This document shows, in pieces, positions 54,331-62,701 of a stretch of 64,000 nt of DNA. The notes beneath the pieces were generated by a model. The model was not told the origin of the DNA and did not search any database. It saw only the letters and a program-made list of their open reading frames with translations. Numbering within the stretch: position 1 is the first letter of the stretch; each line of letters opens with the position of its first letter. The stretch comes from Clostridium_I sp047718555 (lineage in GTDB: Bacteria > Bacillota > Clostridia > Clostridiales > Clostridiaceae). The DNA is taken from positions 120,559-184,558 of the forward strand of contig NZ_JBDNRK010000001.1 of NCBI RefSeq assembly GCF_047718555.1. Reading direction: 5' to 3'. A program made the position numbers and the translations under genes.

Positions 54331-56616
54331 TTGAATGCGAAAAAAAGAGAACTCATATTAGAAGGTTTATGCTGTGCCAATTGTGCAGCTAAAATAGAGA
54401 ATAAATCAAAAAATATATTGGGAGTAAGTTCAGCAAATATAGACTTTGTATCAAAAAAGTTAACTTTGGAAATTGAGAACGAAAATGAAATTATACGTAT
54501 CCTTGAGGAAGCTAAAAGCATTGTAAAGAAAATAGAACCGGATGTTAAAATAATAGATACAAGTATTACAAATATTAATACTGAGGCTGATGAGGAAGAT
54601 AATTTCAGCAAGAAAATTAAATTTGTCGCACTGGCTGTAGGGATAATACTCTATATAGTTACTTTCTTCCTGGCAGATAGTTCTAACGTAAAGATTATTT
54701 TTTCTATAGCAGCTTATCTCTTAATTGGTGCTGAAGTTTTAATTAAATCTTTTAAAAATATAATTCGCGGAGAAGTCTTTGATGAAAATTTTCTCATGAG
54801 TATTGCAAGTATTGGTGCTCTTGCAATTAAACAATATCCTGAAGGTATAGCAGTTATGCTTTTCTATCAAATCGGAGAAACTTTTCAGGATATGGCAGTG
54901 GACAGATCCAGAAGGTCCATAACAAAGCTTATGGATATAAAGCCTGAATTTGCCAATCTTCAGGTTAACGATGATTTTAAAAAAGTACATCCTGAAGATG
55001 TAAATATAGGTGATATTATTCTCATAAAACCTGGTGAAAAGGTTCCTTTGGATGGTACTATAATAAAAGGTGCTTCAATGGTGGATACTTCCGATCTTAC
55101 TGGCGAATCTCTTCCAAGAGAGGTGAACGTAGGAAGTACAGTACTTGGTGGTTTTATCAATAACAATGGTGTACTGACAGTTAAAGTTACTAAAGGTTTT
55201 GGTGAATCCGCAGTATCAAAAATACTGGAATTGGTTCAAAATGCTAGCAGTAAGAAAGCTCAAACAGAAAATTTCATAACTAAATTTGCTAGATATTATA
55301 CTCCTATAGTTACACTTTCAGCTGTACTACTTGCTGTAGTCCCTACTTTTGTGATCCCAGGAACACATTTTTCTCAGTGGCTATACAGAGCTTTAGTTTT
55401 TCTAGTTGTATCCTGCCCTTGTGCCCTTGTAATTTCTATACCCTTAGGTTTCTTTGGAGGTATAGGGGGTGCTTCAAGAAAAGGTATCCTTATAAAAGGA
55501 AGCAATTATTTAGAGGCTCTTTACAATGTAAAAACTGTAGTCTTTGATAAAACAGGAACCCTTACAAAGGGCGTATTTACTGTTACTGAAGTAAACAGCA
55601 GAAACAATATAACAGAGGATGAATTACTGAAATATGCTGCTCTTGCAGAAAGCTATTCCAATCATCCCATAGCAAAATCTATTTTAAAAGCCTATGAAGA
55701 TAAAAATGGTAAGCTTGAAAAAGTGCATAATAACGATATTCCCGCTTGTAAGATGAGAGCTAAATGTCAGAATATTATTCCAAATACCATAAACTTAAAA
55801 AAATCAAATAATTCTTCTACTGATAAAATATCAAAGGCAATTTTTAAGCCTTGCAAGCATAAAAACAGCACTAACCGTGATACTTTAAAATACAGTGAAC
55901 TTGCTGGTTATGGCATAAAGGCAATAATAAAAGGTAAAAATATTCTTGCTGGTAATGCAAAGCTGATGAAAAATGAAAATATAGCCTATGAGGATGTAAA
56001 TGCTATAGGAACTATAATTCATATAGCAATAGATAATGTCTATGCTGGATATATTGTAATTTCCGATGAATTAAAGAATGATTCAGCTAGTGCAATAAAG
56101 GCTTTAAAAAACCTAGGCATGAAGAAAACAGTTATGCTTACTGGTGATACTTCCTCAGTTGCTGCTGAAATAGGAAATAGATTAGGCATAGACAAAGTGT
56201 ACTCAGAACTTCTTCCAAATGAAAAGGTAGAAAAATTTGAAATGCTATACAGCATGAAAACACCAAAGGAAAAAATATTATATGTAGGTGACGGAGTAAA
56301 CGACGCTCCTGTGCTGGCAAGAGCCGATGTAGGTGTTGCCATGGGTGGTCTTGGCTCAGATGCAGCTATTGAGGCTTCTGATGTAGTAATTATGACTGAT
56401 GAACCTTCAAAGATAGTAACTGCTATAAAAGTAGCAAGAAAAACTCAGTATATTGTATGGCAAAATATAATTTTTGCTTTAGGCATAAAGGTTGTAATCC
56501 TGGTTCTAGGCGCCTTAGGCTTTGCAAATATGTGGGAAGCTGTATTTGGAGATGTGGGGGTGGCGCTAATAGCAGTGCTTAATTCCATGAGAGCTTTGAA
56601 TGTGAAGAAGCTGTAG
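54331..56616 (+). CDS. cadA: Heavy-metal P-type ATPase (Cd/Zn/Pb type)
   Basis: A 761-residue P1B-type ATPase exporting soft divalent cations. The start is TTG behind GGAGGG. N-terminal heavy-metal domain with LCCANCAAK (C14, C15, C18). Membrane helices follow, with SCPCALVIS as the CPC transport motif, then phosphorylation DKTGTLTKG near residue 410, TGES actuator loop, HP locus SNHPIAKS, and GDGVNDAPVLARADV near 655. Unusual: between the HP motif and AGYGIKA there is an insertion of about 45 residues with three cysteines (CKMRAKC and KPCKHK) not normal for CadA. It is probably controlled by the preceding CadC. Confidence 0.9.
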   Translation: MNAKKRELILEGLCCANCAAKIENKSKNILGVSSANIDFVSKKLTLEIENENEIIRILEEAKSIVKKIEPDVKIIDTSITNINTEADEEDNFSKKIKFVALAVGIILYIVTFFLADSSNVKIIFSIAAYLLIGAEVLIKSFKNIIRGEVFDENFLMSIASIGALAIKQYPEGIAVMLFYQIGETFQDMAVDRSRRSITKLMDIKPEFANLQVNDDFKKVHPEDVNIGDIILIKPGEKVPLDGTIIKGASMVDTSDLTGESLPREVNVGSTVLGGFINNNGVLTVKVTKGFGESAVSKILELVQNASSKKAQTENFITKFARYYTPIVTLSAVLLAVVPTFVIPGTHFSQWLYRALVFLVVSCPCALVISIPLGFFGGIGGASRKGILIKGSNYLEALYNVKTVVFDKTGTLTKGVFTVTEVNSRNNITEDELLKYAALAESYSNHPIAKSILKAYEDKNGKLEKVHNNDIPACKMRAKCQNIIPNTINLKKSNNSSTDKISKAIFKPCKHKNSTNRDTLKYSELAGYGIKAIIKGKNILAGNAKLMKNENIAYEDVNAIGTIIHIAIDNVYAGYIVISDELKNDSASAIKALKNLGMKKTVMLTGDTSSVAAEIGNRLGIDKVYSELLPNEKVEKFEMLYSMKTPKEKILYVGDGVNDAPVLARADVGVAMGGLGSDAAIEASDVVIMTDEPSKIVTAIKVARKTQYIVWQNIIFALGIKVVILVLGALGFANMWEAVFGDVGVALIAVLNSMRALNVKKL

Positions 56617-56656
56617 AAGTTTATCCCATAATAGTACAGATTAATAAATAAAATAA

Positions 56657-56700
56657 TAAAACTTAGTGAGAGTTTGTAATATCACTAAGTTTTATTGTTT
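56657..56700. terminator. Bidirectional terminator
   Basis: AAAACTTAGTGA / TCACTAAGTTTT stem with a 12-base loop, followed by ATTGTTTT on the plus strand and A-rich DNA on the other. It serves cadA and the convergent next gene. Confidence 0.8.
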
Positions 56701-57141
56701 TAAAAACTTTTTAATGCTAGTTGATATTGGTACTTGATATCTTCTAAATAGTCCAATTAAAAAATCTTTTTCATATTCACTAATTGGACTTTTAAAATAC
56801 AAAAATAATCCTCTTCCACTGCCTTTTACTTCTATAAATGATAGCACAGATTCTAATGCAGAAAAAAACATACTTTCATCTGCTTGAGTATAAAATCTAG
56901 GTCCAAATGGTAGTTTAATTTCTATAGTATTTTCATGATGTTCTTGCTTTTTTTTCTTCATTTTTTCTTCTCTATTGAAATTTAATAATAGTTCTTCTAT
57001 AAGTAAAAATGCCTTTTCTTCCATTGGTGCATTTTGCCATTCATCATCAGAGCAATTCTCCGGTGGTGAAAACTTGTACATTTCTCCTGGCATATAAAAA
57101 ATAATTTCTTTTATTCTATAAATCAAATCACTTTCATTCAT
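56692..57141 (-). CDS. Hypothetical soluble protein
   Basis: A 149-residue protein I do not recognise. It starts MNESDLIYRIKEIIFYMPGE, has a lysine-rich linker (KMKKKKQEHHEN near 78) and then a domain with LPFGPRFYTQADESMFFSAL and KGSGRGLFLYFKSPISEYEK. No membrane segment. Transcribed alone. GAGAGG lies before its ATG. Confidence 0.6.
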   Translation of the reverse strand: MNESDLIYRIKEIIFYMPGEMYKFSPPENCSDDEWQNAPMEEKAFLLIEELLLNFNREEKMKKKKQEHHENTIEIKLPFGPRFYTQADESMFFSALESVLSFIEVKGSGRGLFLYFKSPISEYEKDFLIGLFRRYQVPISTSIKKFLKQ

Positions 57142-57228
57142 AGTAACCTCTCTTTAAATCTTTTTATAAATATATTTTATCATATTACCATTGGAAGTTT
57201 TGAAATTATTTAAATTAAAAAATATTTC

Positions 57229-58119
57229 TTATCTTATCCAAATACCAGATCCTATAGGAATATTATTATAAATATATTTTGCATTCTCAAGGCCTAATCT
57301 TACACAACCATGAGAAGCAGATTTACCCAGTGTACCATCTATCAGATTCCCTTTTTTATCAAACAAAACACTATGAAATAAATAATTACCTTGTATTTGA
57401 GTATAATATTTACATACAATTCCATTTGGTGTTTCAAATTGCGGTCCTTTGATTCCCACAAAAAAATGTCCTGTAACTGTTGGTGTACCCCCTGTTCCTG
57501 AGGAACAAGGGAAAGAGTTCATTAACTTCCAATTACCATTGCTGCCATTAAAAATGTATACCCTTTGCTCTGATATACTTACCATAACATAATAATCAGT
57601 ATAACTTCGAGTATTCAATTTATTTACTATACTTTCAACTCTGGCTGAATTAGCATTAGATATTACTTGTGCTGTAGGTTCATACATTACATCTGGTGTA
57701 GGCTCCTTCTTTAAATCTTCTAATGTAGCTCCCCCTACTATTCCATCATTAATGAGATTATGTCTGTGTTGAAAATCCATTACAGCATACACTGTCTGTT
57801 CTCCGAAGTTTCCATCTTTGTCCACAGAATAGCCAAATTTACTAAGCCTCTTTTGAATCTCTTTTACATCCTCTCCCTTATCTCCTGCCTTAAGAACATC
57901 TCTTGATGGTGGAGGTGCTGTCTTTTTTTCTTCTACAGAGGGTAATTTTATATTACCTGTATTATTTATATTGGGATTATCCGTTTTGTCATCTGTATTT
58001 TTGTTAGCAGATAATTTCTGTGCTGATGCACTACCTATATTGGATAAACTACTGGTACATGCAGAAAAACTAAATATTATTATTATCCCCAATATTCCTA
58101 TTAATAAAATTCGTTTCAT
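57229..58119 (-). CDS. L,D-transpeptidase lipoprotein with peptidoglycan-binding domain
   Basis: A 296-residue exported enzyme. ATG 58119 is chosen, 8 bases after GGAG. A lipobox FSAC follows a hydrophobic signal, so the protein is probably a lipoprotein. Residues 70-130 form PG_binding_1 (LKAGDKGEDVKEIQKRLSKF). The YkuD domain (165-296) holds SHGCVRLGLENA with catalytic His and Cys and a GTGGTPTVTGHF substrate strand. It makes 3-3 cross-links or attaches proteins to peptidoglycan. Confidence 0.92.
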   Translation of the reverse strand: MKRILLIGILGIIIIFSFSACTSSLSNIGSASAQKLSANKNTDDKTDNPNINNTGNIKLPSVEEKKTAPPPSRDVLKAGDKGEDVKEIQKRLSKFGYSVDKDGNFGEQTVYAVMDFQHRHNLINDGIVGGATLEDLKKEPTPDVMYEPTAQVISNANSARVESIVNKLNTRSYTDYYVMVSISEQRVYIFNGSNGNWKLMNSFPCSSGTGGTPTVTGHFFVGIKGPQFETPNGIVCKYYTQIQGNYLFHSVLFDKKGNLIDGTLGKSASHGCVRLGLENAKYIYNNIPIGSGIWIR

Positions 58120-58346
58120 AATCATCACTCCATCCCCTCATCATATTGTTTTAATTGATAAAATCTACCCTTTAATAATAATGACGATAAAAAGCCGTAA
58201 TATGTTACAGATAATAATTTAGAAAGCAAACAAATACAAATAAATTTTGTATTGTCTGCTTTTACTCTGTGAAAGCGATTCACACAAAATCCAAAATTTT
58301 GGTTTTCTGCTTTTCTAAGGGATAGGATAACAGTGCCATGCTCCTG

Positions 58347-59480
58347 CTAACGAATTTCTTTCCCATCTAGTGCGTTAATACGTACATTAGTATAAGCTTG
58401 TCTTACATCATTTCCTTTCTTTACTTTCTCATTAATATTAAAAAGCCATGTAGGTACTAATTCTATATTTCGATTTTCTTCTTTGGAATTAGTTAATACA
58501 GGTGAATATACTAAAGAAATACTTGATACTACTATTTTATCTGATAGTAGTACATCAGAGTATTTTTTCTCAAGGCTGTTAAGTGCCTGAGATATTGAAA
58601 TTAAAGGTAAATTACTTCCTTTAACGGATTTTTCTTGATATATTTTACCATCTATAACAAAGGATTCTATACCATTTTTAGAAATAAGTATTTTTATCTC
58701 ACTTCCTTCTACCAAAGTATCTGCATTTGCAGCTGCATAACCAAATGGCTCACTGGAAATACCTCTAATGGAATTATGAAAAACCATGTAATAACTGTCA
58801 TCATCACTGCTCCAATTATCTTTTAACTTAATCTTCCTCAAATCTAAAAAATATTTAAAGCCTTCATCTTCCTTTATAAGTCTCTCTTGTTCTTGTTTAA
58901 TAGTTTTATTATCCAGTGCATATACGGTAGGTGAGCCATAAGGTGTAATATTTAGCTCCATCAAAACTTTACGTGCCTTTTCAATTGCTTTTTCTCTTGT
59001 CATAAAGCTAAGATCTTGAACTTCAAATTTATCAATATTACCATTGGGTAAAGTATTTATAATCTCATTTATATACCCAGCTAAAGGTGTACGAAAGCTA
59101 AATGCACCTACTGTATAGACGTCTAAAATTTTGTTACCAATAGAATAGCTTGTATTTTCTCCTAATTTTTCTTTTTTTACTTCACCAGACCCTAAAAATA
59201 TATCACATAGTTTTTTTGGATCAAATGCAGTACCTTCAACCTGTAATATGGCTGCACTATTTATATTAGGCTTGTCTACCACTGCATCTACCTCCATATT
59301 ATTTCCCAGCGATGCTTTATATTTCCCTGACGAATATACACTTAACTCCTTACTATTTACCTCCGTATTATTTTTTGTACCTTTATCTGCTTTTATAAAT
59401 TCTCCATTGGCAGATATTGAAAAAGTGAGAATAAAAGAAATTGTTGTTAGACTTAATAAAACCTTAGTTAGTTTTGGCAT
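58347..59480 (-). CDS. Secreted protein, YycI/YycH-like layout
   Basis: A 377-residue exported protein. A signal peptide (LLSLTTISFILTFSISANG) begins the chain. The rest is soluble, with NIDKFEVQDLSFMTREKAIE near 150 and a C-terminal strand PTWLFNINEKVKKGND then YTNVRINALDGKEI, resembling the ends of YycI-type regulatory proteins. It lies behind a response regulator, kinase and membrane protein on the same strand, but a terminator (59505-59538) separates them. Family uncertain. AAGGAGG precedes its ATG. Confidence 0.55.
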   Translation of the reverse strand: MPKLTKVLLSLTTISFILTFSISANGEFIKADKGTKNNTEVNSKELSVYSSGKYKASLGNNMEVDAVVDKPNINSAAILQVEGTAFDPKKLCDIFLGSGEVKKEKLGENTSYSIGNKILDVYTVGAFSFRTPLAGYINEIINTLPNGNIDKFEVQDLSFMTREKAIEKARKVLMELNITPYGSPTVYALDNKTIKQEQERLIKEDEGFKYFLDLRKIKLKDNWSSDDDSYYMVFHNSIRGISSEPFGYAAANADTLVEGSEIKILISKNGIESFVIDGKIYQEKSVKGSNLPLISISQALNSLEKKYSDVLLSDKIVVSSISLVYSPVLTNSKEENRNIELVPTWLFNINEKVKKGNDVRQAYTNVRINALDGKEIR

Positions 59481-59504
59481 TATCTTAACGACCTCCTTAT
59501 TTAA

Positions 59505-59538
59505 ATAAAAAATACCAGCAATCTATGATCACTGGTAT
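59505..59538 (-). terminator. Rho-independent terminator
   Basis: ATACCAG / CTGGTAT with a 13-base loop, followed on the minus strand by TTTTTATTT. It lies between the TCS operon and the secreted protein gene. Confidence 0.75.
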
Positions 59539-59714
59539 TATAGTAACAATTCAATTTTATGAAGTTTTCATGAAATTGTTGTGAAATTGTAAAATTTATT
59601 TATGATAATTATGATAAATAATCAATGTAAAGATAGTAATACTTATCATCTGGAATTTTTTATCTTTGCAAATATATTTAATTGAATAATAATTCCCGCG
59701 TATCCTTTACTTAA

Positions 59715-60392
59715 TTAATCTATCCAAGCTCCTTTCATATTCAATAAATAAAGTTTATTTTCATGCATGGTAAAGGATAAATATATCGGCTGAGATTTAA
59801 CTGATAATCTGGTTATTACTATATCACGTTCTCTCAACTGCCATGTATAATCATCCTCATAGCCTAAACTTTGAAGAATATCTTTTGCTGCCTGAGAAGC
59901 TTCTGCTTTAACTGTTTCATTATTTAAAGCCGCACTGGATTTTGTATTAAAATCTAACATTTGAAAACCTAGAAGTTTACCACTTGGAGCTATTAGATAT
60001 TCACCACCAGCGTAATAAGTTTGTGCAGATGGATTTTTTGCTCTTAATTCTACTCTCCAAAAATTCTTATTTTTTTGAAGTATATTTACCTCATAATCCT
60101 GAAAACTACTGCCAAAGAGTAGTTTTTCATATTTTTTTGCCATGCTTTCTGCATCCTGATCACTTTTTACTATTATAATACTTTTCGTTTTAGTATCCTC
60201 CAATAAAGTTTGAACTTCAAAGCCGCTTATCTTATGGATTGCACCTGTATTTTTATTGTTAATTGTCATTAATAGAGAAGGTATCATTAGTTTACTCAGT
60301 ACAACTGTCAGTATAACAATGAGAAACAGCGCTATTGTTATAAATAATGTTTTATTATGGTAAATTATTTTTCTTTTATAGTTCTGTTTCAC
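59715..60392 (-). CDS. Membrane-anchored protein of the two-component operon
   Basis: A 225-residue protein starting at GTG that overlaps the kinase stop by 4 bases (GTGA). One membrane helix (residues 15-36) precedes an external domain of mixed fold with YYAGGEYLIAPSGKLLGF and VKAEASQAAKDILQSLGYED, the latter PepSY-like. No family assigned. Tight overlap with the kinase suggests that it modulates signalling. Confidence 0.6.
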   Translation of the reverse strand: MKQNYKRKIIYHNKTLFITIALFLIVILTVVLSKLMIPSLLMTINNKNTGAIHKISGFEVQTLLEDTKTKSIIIVKSDQDAESMAKKYEKLLFGSSFQDYEVNILQKNKNFWRVELRAKNPSAQTYYAGGEYLIAPSGKLLGFQMLDFNTKSSAALNNETVKAEASQAAKDILQSLGYEDDYTWQLRERDIVITRLSVKSQPIYLSFTMHENKLYLLNMKGAWID

Positions 60393-61819
60393 TGCTTCTC
60401 CTCCTCTTTTGTAAAAATAATTGATACGCAGGTGCCCTTGCCTTCCTTACTTTTTATATTAATTACAGCATGATGTAACATAGCAATTTCATGACAAAGA
60501 CTTAACCCAAGGCCTGCACCATTGTGTTTACGGGTTCGAGCTTTATCTACCATGTAAAAAGGTTCCAGTATATATGATAACTCCTTTTCAGGTATGCCGA
60601 AGCCTTTATCTATAATTTTAATAATAATTTTATCATCCTGTTCTTTAGCTGTAAGATAGATTTCATCCCCTGCTTTACTGGCTTTTATAGCATTATCCAG
60701 TAGATTTGTCAGAAGAGTTTTAAAAAGTTCTCTTTCTACATTTAGAGAAATATTATCACAATGAAGTTTCAATACAATATCTTTTTCTTTTAACCGTAAT
60801 TTAAGGATATTATATATCTGTTCAAATATAATATTTAATGGTGTGTCTTTAAGTTCAAGTCCCCCACTTTTAAGATGGAACATATTCATGAGCTTATGAG
60901 ACATAGAAGAAAGTCTTTTCCCTTCACTGGATATATAACTAAGCCCTTCATCCATTTCATAGGGTTCCTGTTTTACTGTACGCATAAGATCAGCATAGGC
61001 TATAATAGAAGTAAGAGGAGTTCTTAATTCATGAGTAAAGTTCTCCACAAATCGCTGCCTCTGATAAGCTATCTTCTTTAATTCTTTCTCCCTATTATCT
61101 ATTGCTTCTGCCATAAGGTTTATTTGTGAAGTCAAATGAGAAATTTCATCATGCCCCACTAAAGGTACTCTTGTGGAGTAATCCCCCTCTGAAATACGTC
61201 TGGTAATAGTTTCAAGCTTTCTGAGAGGTTTAGTAAGAAGATATGAAATAATACCTAATATACCTGCAGCAACAATGCAAATTATAGTTCCAAACTTTAT
61301 ATAATCATTTATTCTTTTATTTTGATAATTATATTCTTCGGTAATATTATTTATGGTATACAGATTAAAGGAATCCTCTCCAACTTTAAAGCTATTTCCA
61401 GCAATAATCACTCTGTCTTTATCCAATTTATACATACCATAAGAGATGTCTTTATCAAGACTATTCATAGTTCCTTCTATGTGATTTCTTACTGCATCAC
61501 TGGTATTAGAAAAAATTATTTCATTATTAGCATTTGTAACCATAACCTGCCTTGAATTATCCCTTGTCTGGGTAAGTTTTAATATAATATCTGATTGATA
61601 AACCTTATATATATCCGGTGAATTTCCCAATTGATTTTTCCAATAAACAAGGCTAGTATATAGAGACTGCTGAAAGGATTGATGAGATAACAGTGCAAAG
61701 GAATTTTCTCTTTTTACCATGTCACTATAATCTCTGCTGAGCCATAGGATACCAATGGCATTGAAAGCCATGAATAATACTATATATCCGCTAAGAAAAA
61801 TTTTTTGCCAAAATCTCAT
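60389..61819 (-). CDS. Sensor histidine kinase
   Basis: A 476-residue membrane kinase. TM1 near 9-28 and TM2 near 166-190 flank an external sensor of about 135 residues. HAMP is PLRKLETITRRISEGDYSTR. The phospho-acceptor is FVENFTHELRTPLTS near 260, N box LLTNLLDNAIKAS, G1 DKGFGIPEKEL and G2 NGAGLGLSLCHE. It lies 3 bp after the response regulator and overlaps the next gene, so they form one operon. Stimulus unknown. Confidence 0.93.
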   Translation of the reverse strand: MRFWQKIFLSGYIVLFMAFNAIGILWLSRDYSDMVKRENSFALLSHQSFQQSLYTSLVYWKNQLGNSPDIYKVYQSDIILKLTQTRDNSRQVMVTNANNEIIFSNTSDAVRNHIEGTMNSLDKDISYGMYKLDKDRVIIAGNSFKVGEDSFNLYTINNITEEYNYQNKRINDYIKFGTIICIVAAGILGIISYLLTKPLRKLETITRRISEGDYSTRVPLVGHDEISHLTSQINLMAEAIDNREKELKKIAYQRQRFVENFTHELRTPLTSIIAYADLMRTVKQEPYEMDEGLSYISSEGKRLSSMSHKLMNMFHLKSGGLELKDTPLNIIFEQIYNILKLRLKEKDIVLKLHCDNISLNVERELFKTLLTNLLDNAIKASKAGDEIYLTAKEQDDKIIIKIIDKGFGIPEKELSYILEPFYMVDKARTRKHNGAGLGLSLCHEIAMLHHAVINIKSKEGKGTCVSIIFTKEEEKQ

Positions 61820-61822
61820 ATC

Positions 61823-62470
61823 CTACTCCAATCTATAGCCAGTTTTAAAAATTGTTTTAATTTCATTTTTCCAGCCCAATTTTTTTCTTATGCGCTGCAC
61901 ATGAGCATCTATAGTTCGAGTTTCTCCCACAAAGTCATAACCCCAAACCTTTTGCATAAGAACTTCTCTTGTCAAAGCTATATGCCTATTATGTATAAAT
62001 AAAATCAGTAATTCATATTCCTTAGGCAGCAGTTCTATCTGTTTACCATTCTTTATAACTTCATGACTATCCAAATTAATTTCCACATCACCGTATATAA
62101 TTTTATCTGTAAGTTTGTTATTTCTGTTTAATACAGCCCTTATACGTGCCAATAATTCCTGATACTCAAAGGGTTTGGTAATATAGTCATCTGCCCCTAA
62201 TTGAAAACCTTTAAGTTTATCTTCCAGTTCATCTTTAGCTGTTAAAAAGATTACAGGTATGTTCTTAGGTTTAAGAAATTTTATCAAATCAAAGCCATCT
62301 AAGTAAGGAATCATAATATCCAATAACACTAAATCAAATTTATCTATTTCAATTTTTTGCAAAGCTTCTTGTCCATCATAAGCTGTTTCTGTATCATAAC
62401 CAGCCACCTTTAAATATTTGCATATTACATTAGAAATAGGTATTTCATCTTCTACTACTAGAATATTCAC
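61823..62470 (-). CDS. OmpR-family response regulator
   Basis: A 215-residue regulator starting at GTG behind GAGGGTG. Receiver: VVEDEIPISNVICKYL, Asp near 53 in DLVLLDIMIPYLDG, Thr in VIFLTAKDE and Lys in YITKPFEYQELLARI. C-terminal winged helix: LLPKEYELLILFIHNR and RTIDAHVQRIRKKLG. First gene of the operon with the downstream kinase. Target genes may include the cell-wall genes downstream; this is inference. Confidence 0.94.
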   Translation of the reverse strand: MNILVVEDEIPISNVICKYLKVAGYDTETAYDGQEALQKIEIDKFDLVLLDIMIPYLDGFDLIKFLKPKNIPVIFLTAKDELEDKLKGFQLGADDYITKPFEYQELLARIRAVLNRNNKLTDKIIYGDVEINLDSHEVIKNGKQIELLPKEYELLILFIHNRHIALTREVLMQKVWGYDFVGETRTIDAHVQRIRKKLGWKNEIKTIFKTGYRLE

Positions 62471-62585
62471 TAAATCACCCTCATTTTCATGGATATGTAC
62501 AACATTATAACATTTCCTCTTACATCAGGCGGATTTTTTATTTAGATTTTACAAAATAAATACATCTTAACTTTTTAGATAAGCT

Positions 62586-62613
62586 AAAAAGGAATGCTTA
62601 AAAACACTCCTTT
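62586..62613 (-). terminator. Terminator after the second kinase gene
   Basis: Minus strand AAAGGAGTG / CATTCCTTT (one G-T pair) with a short loop and TTTAGC after it, about 90 bp downstream of the kinase stop. Confidence 0.6.
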
Positions 62614-62701
62614 CTATTGCCATAATAGCTTGACTTCTTTATATTCGTATCTAGCAATATTTACAATACAGCTGTATATATGCTTTCCATTATAATTTAC
62701 A

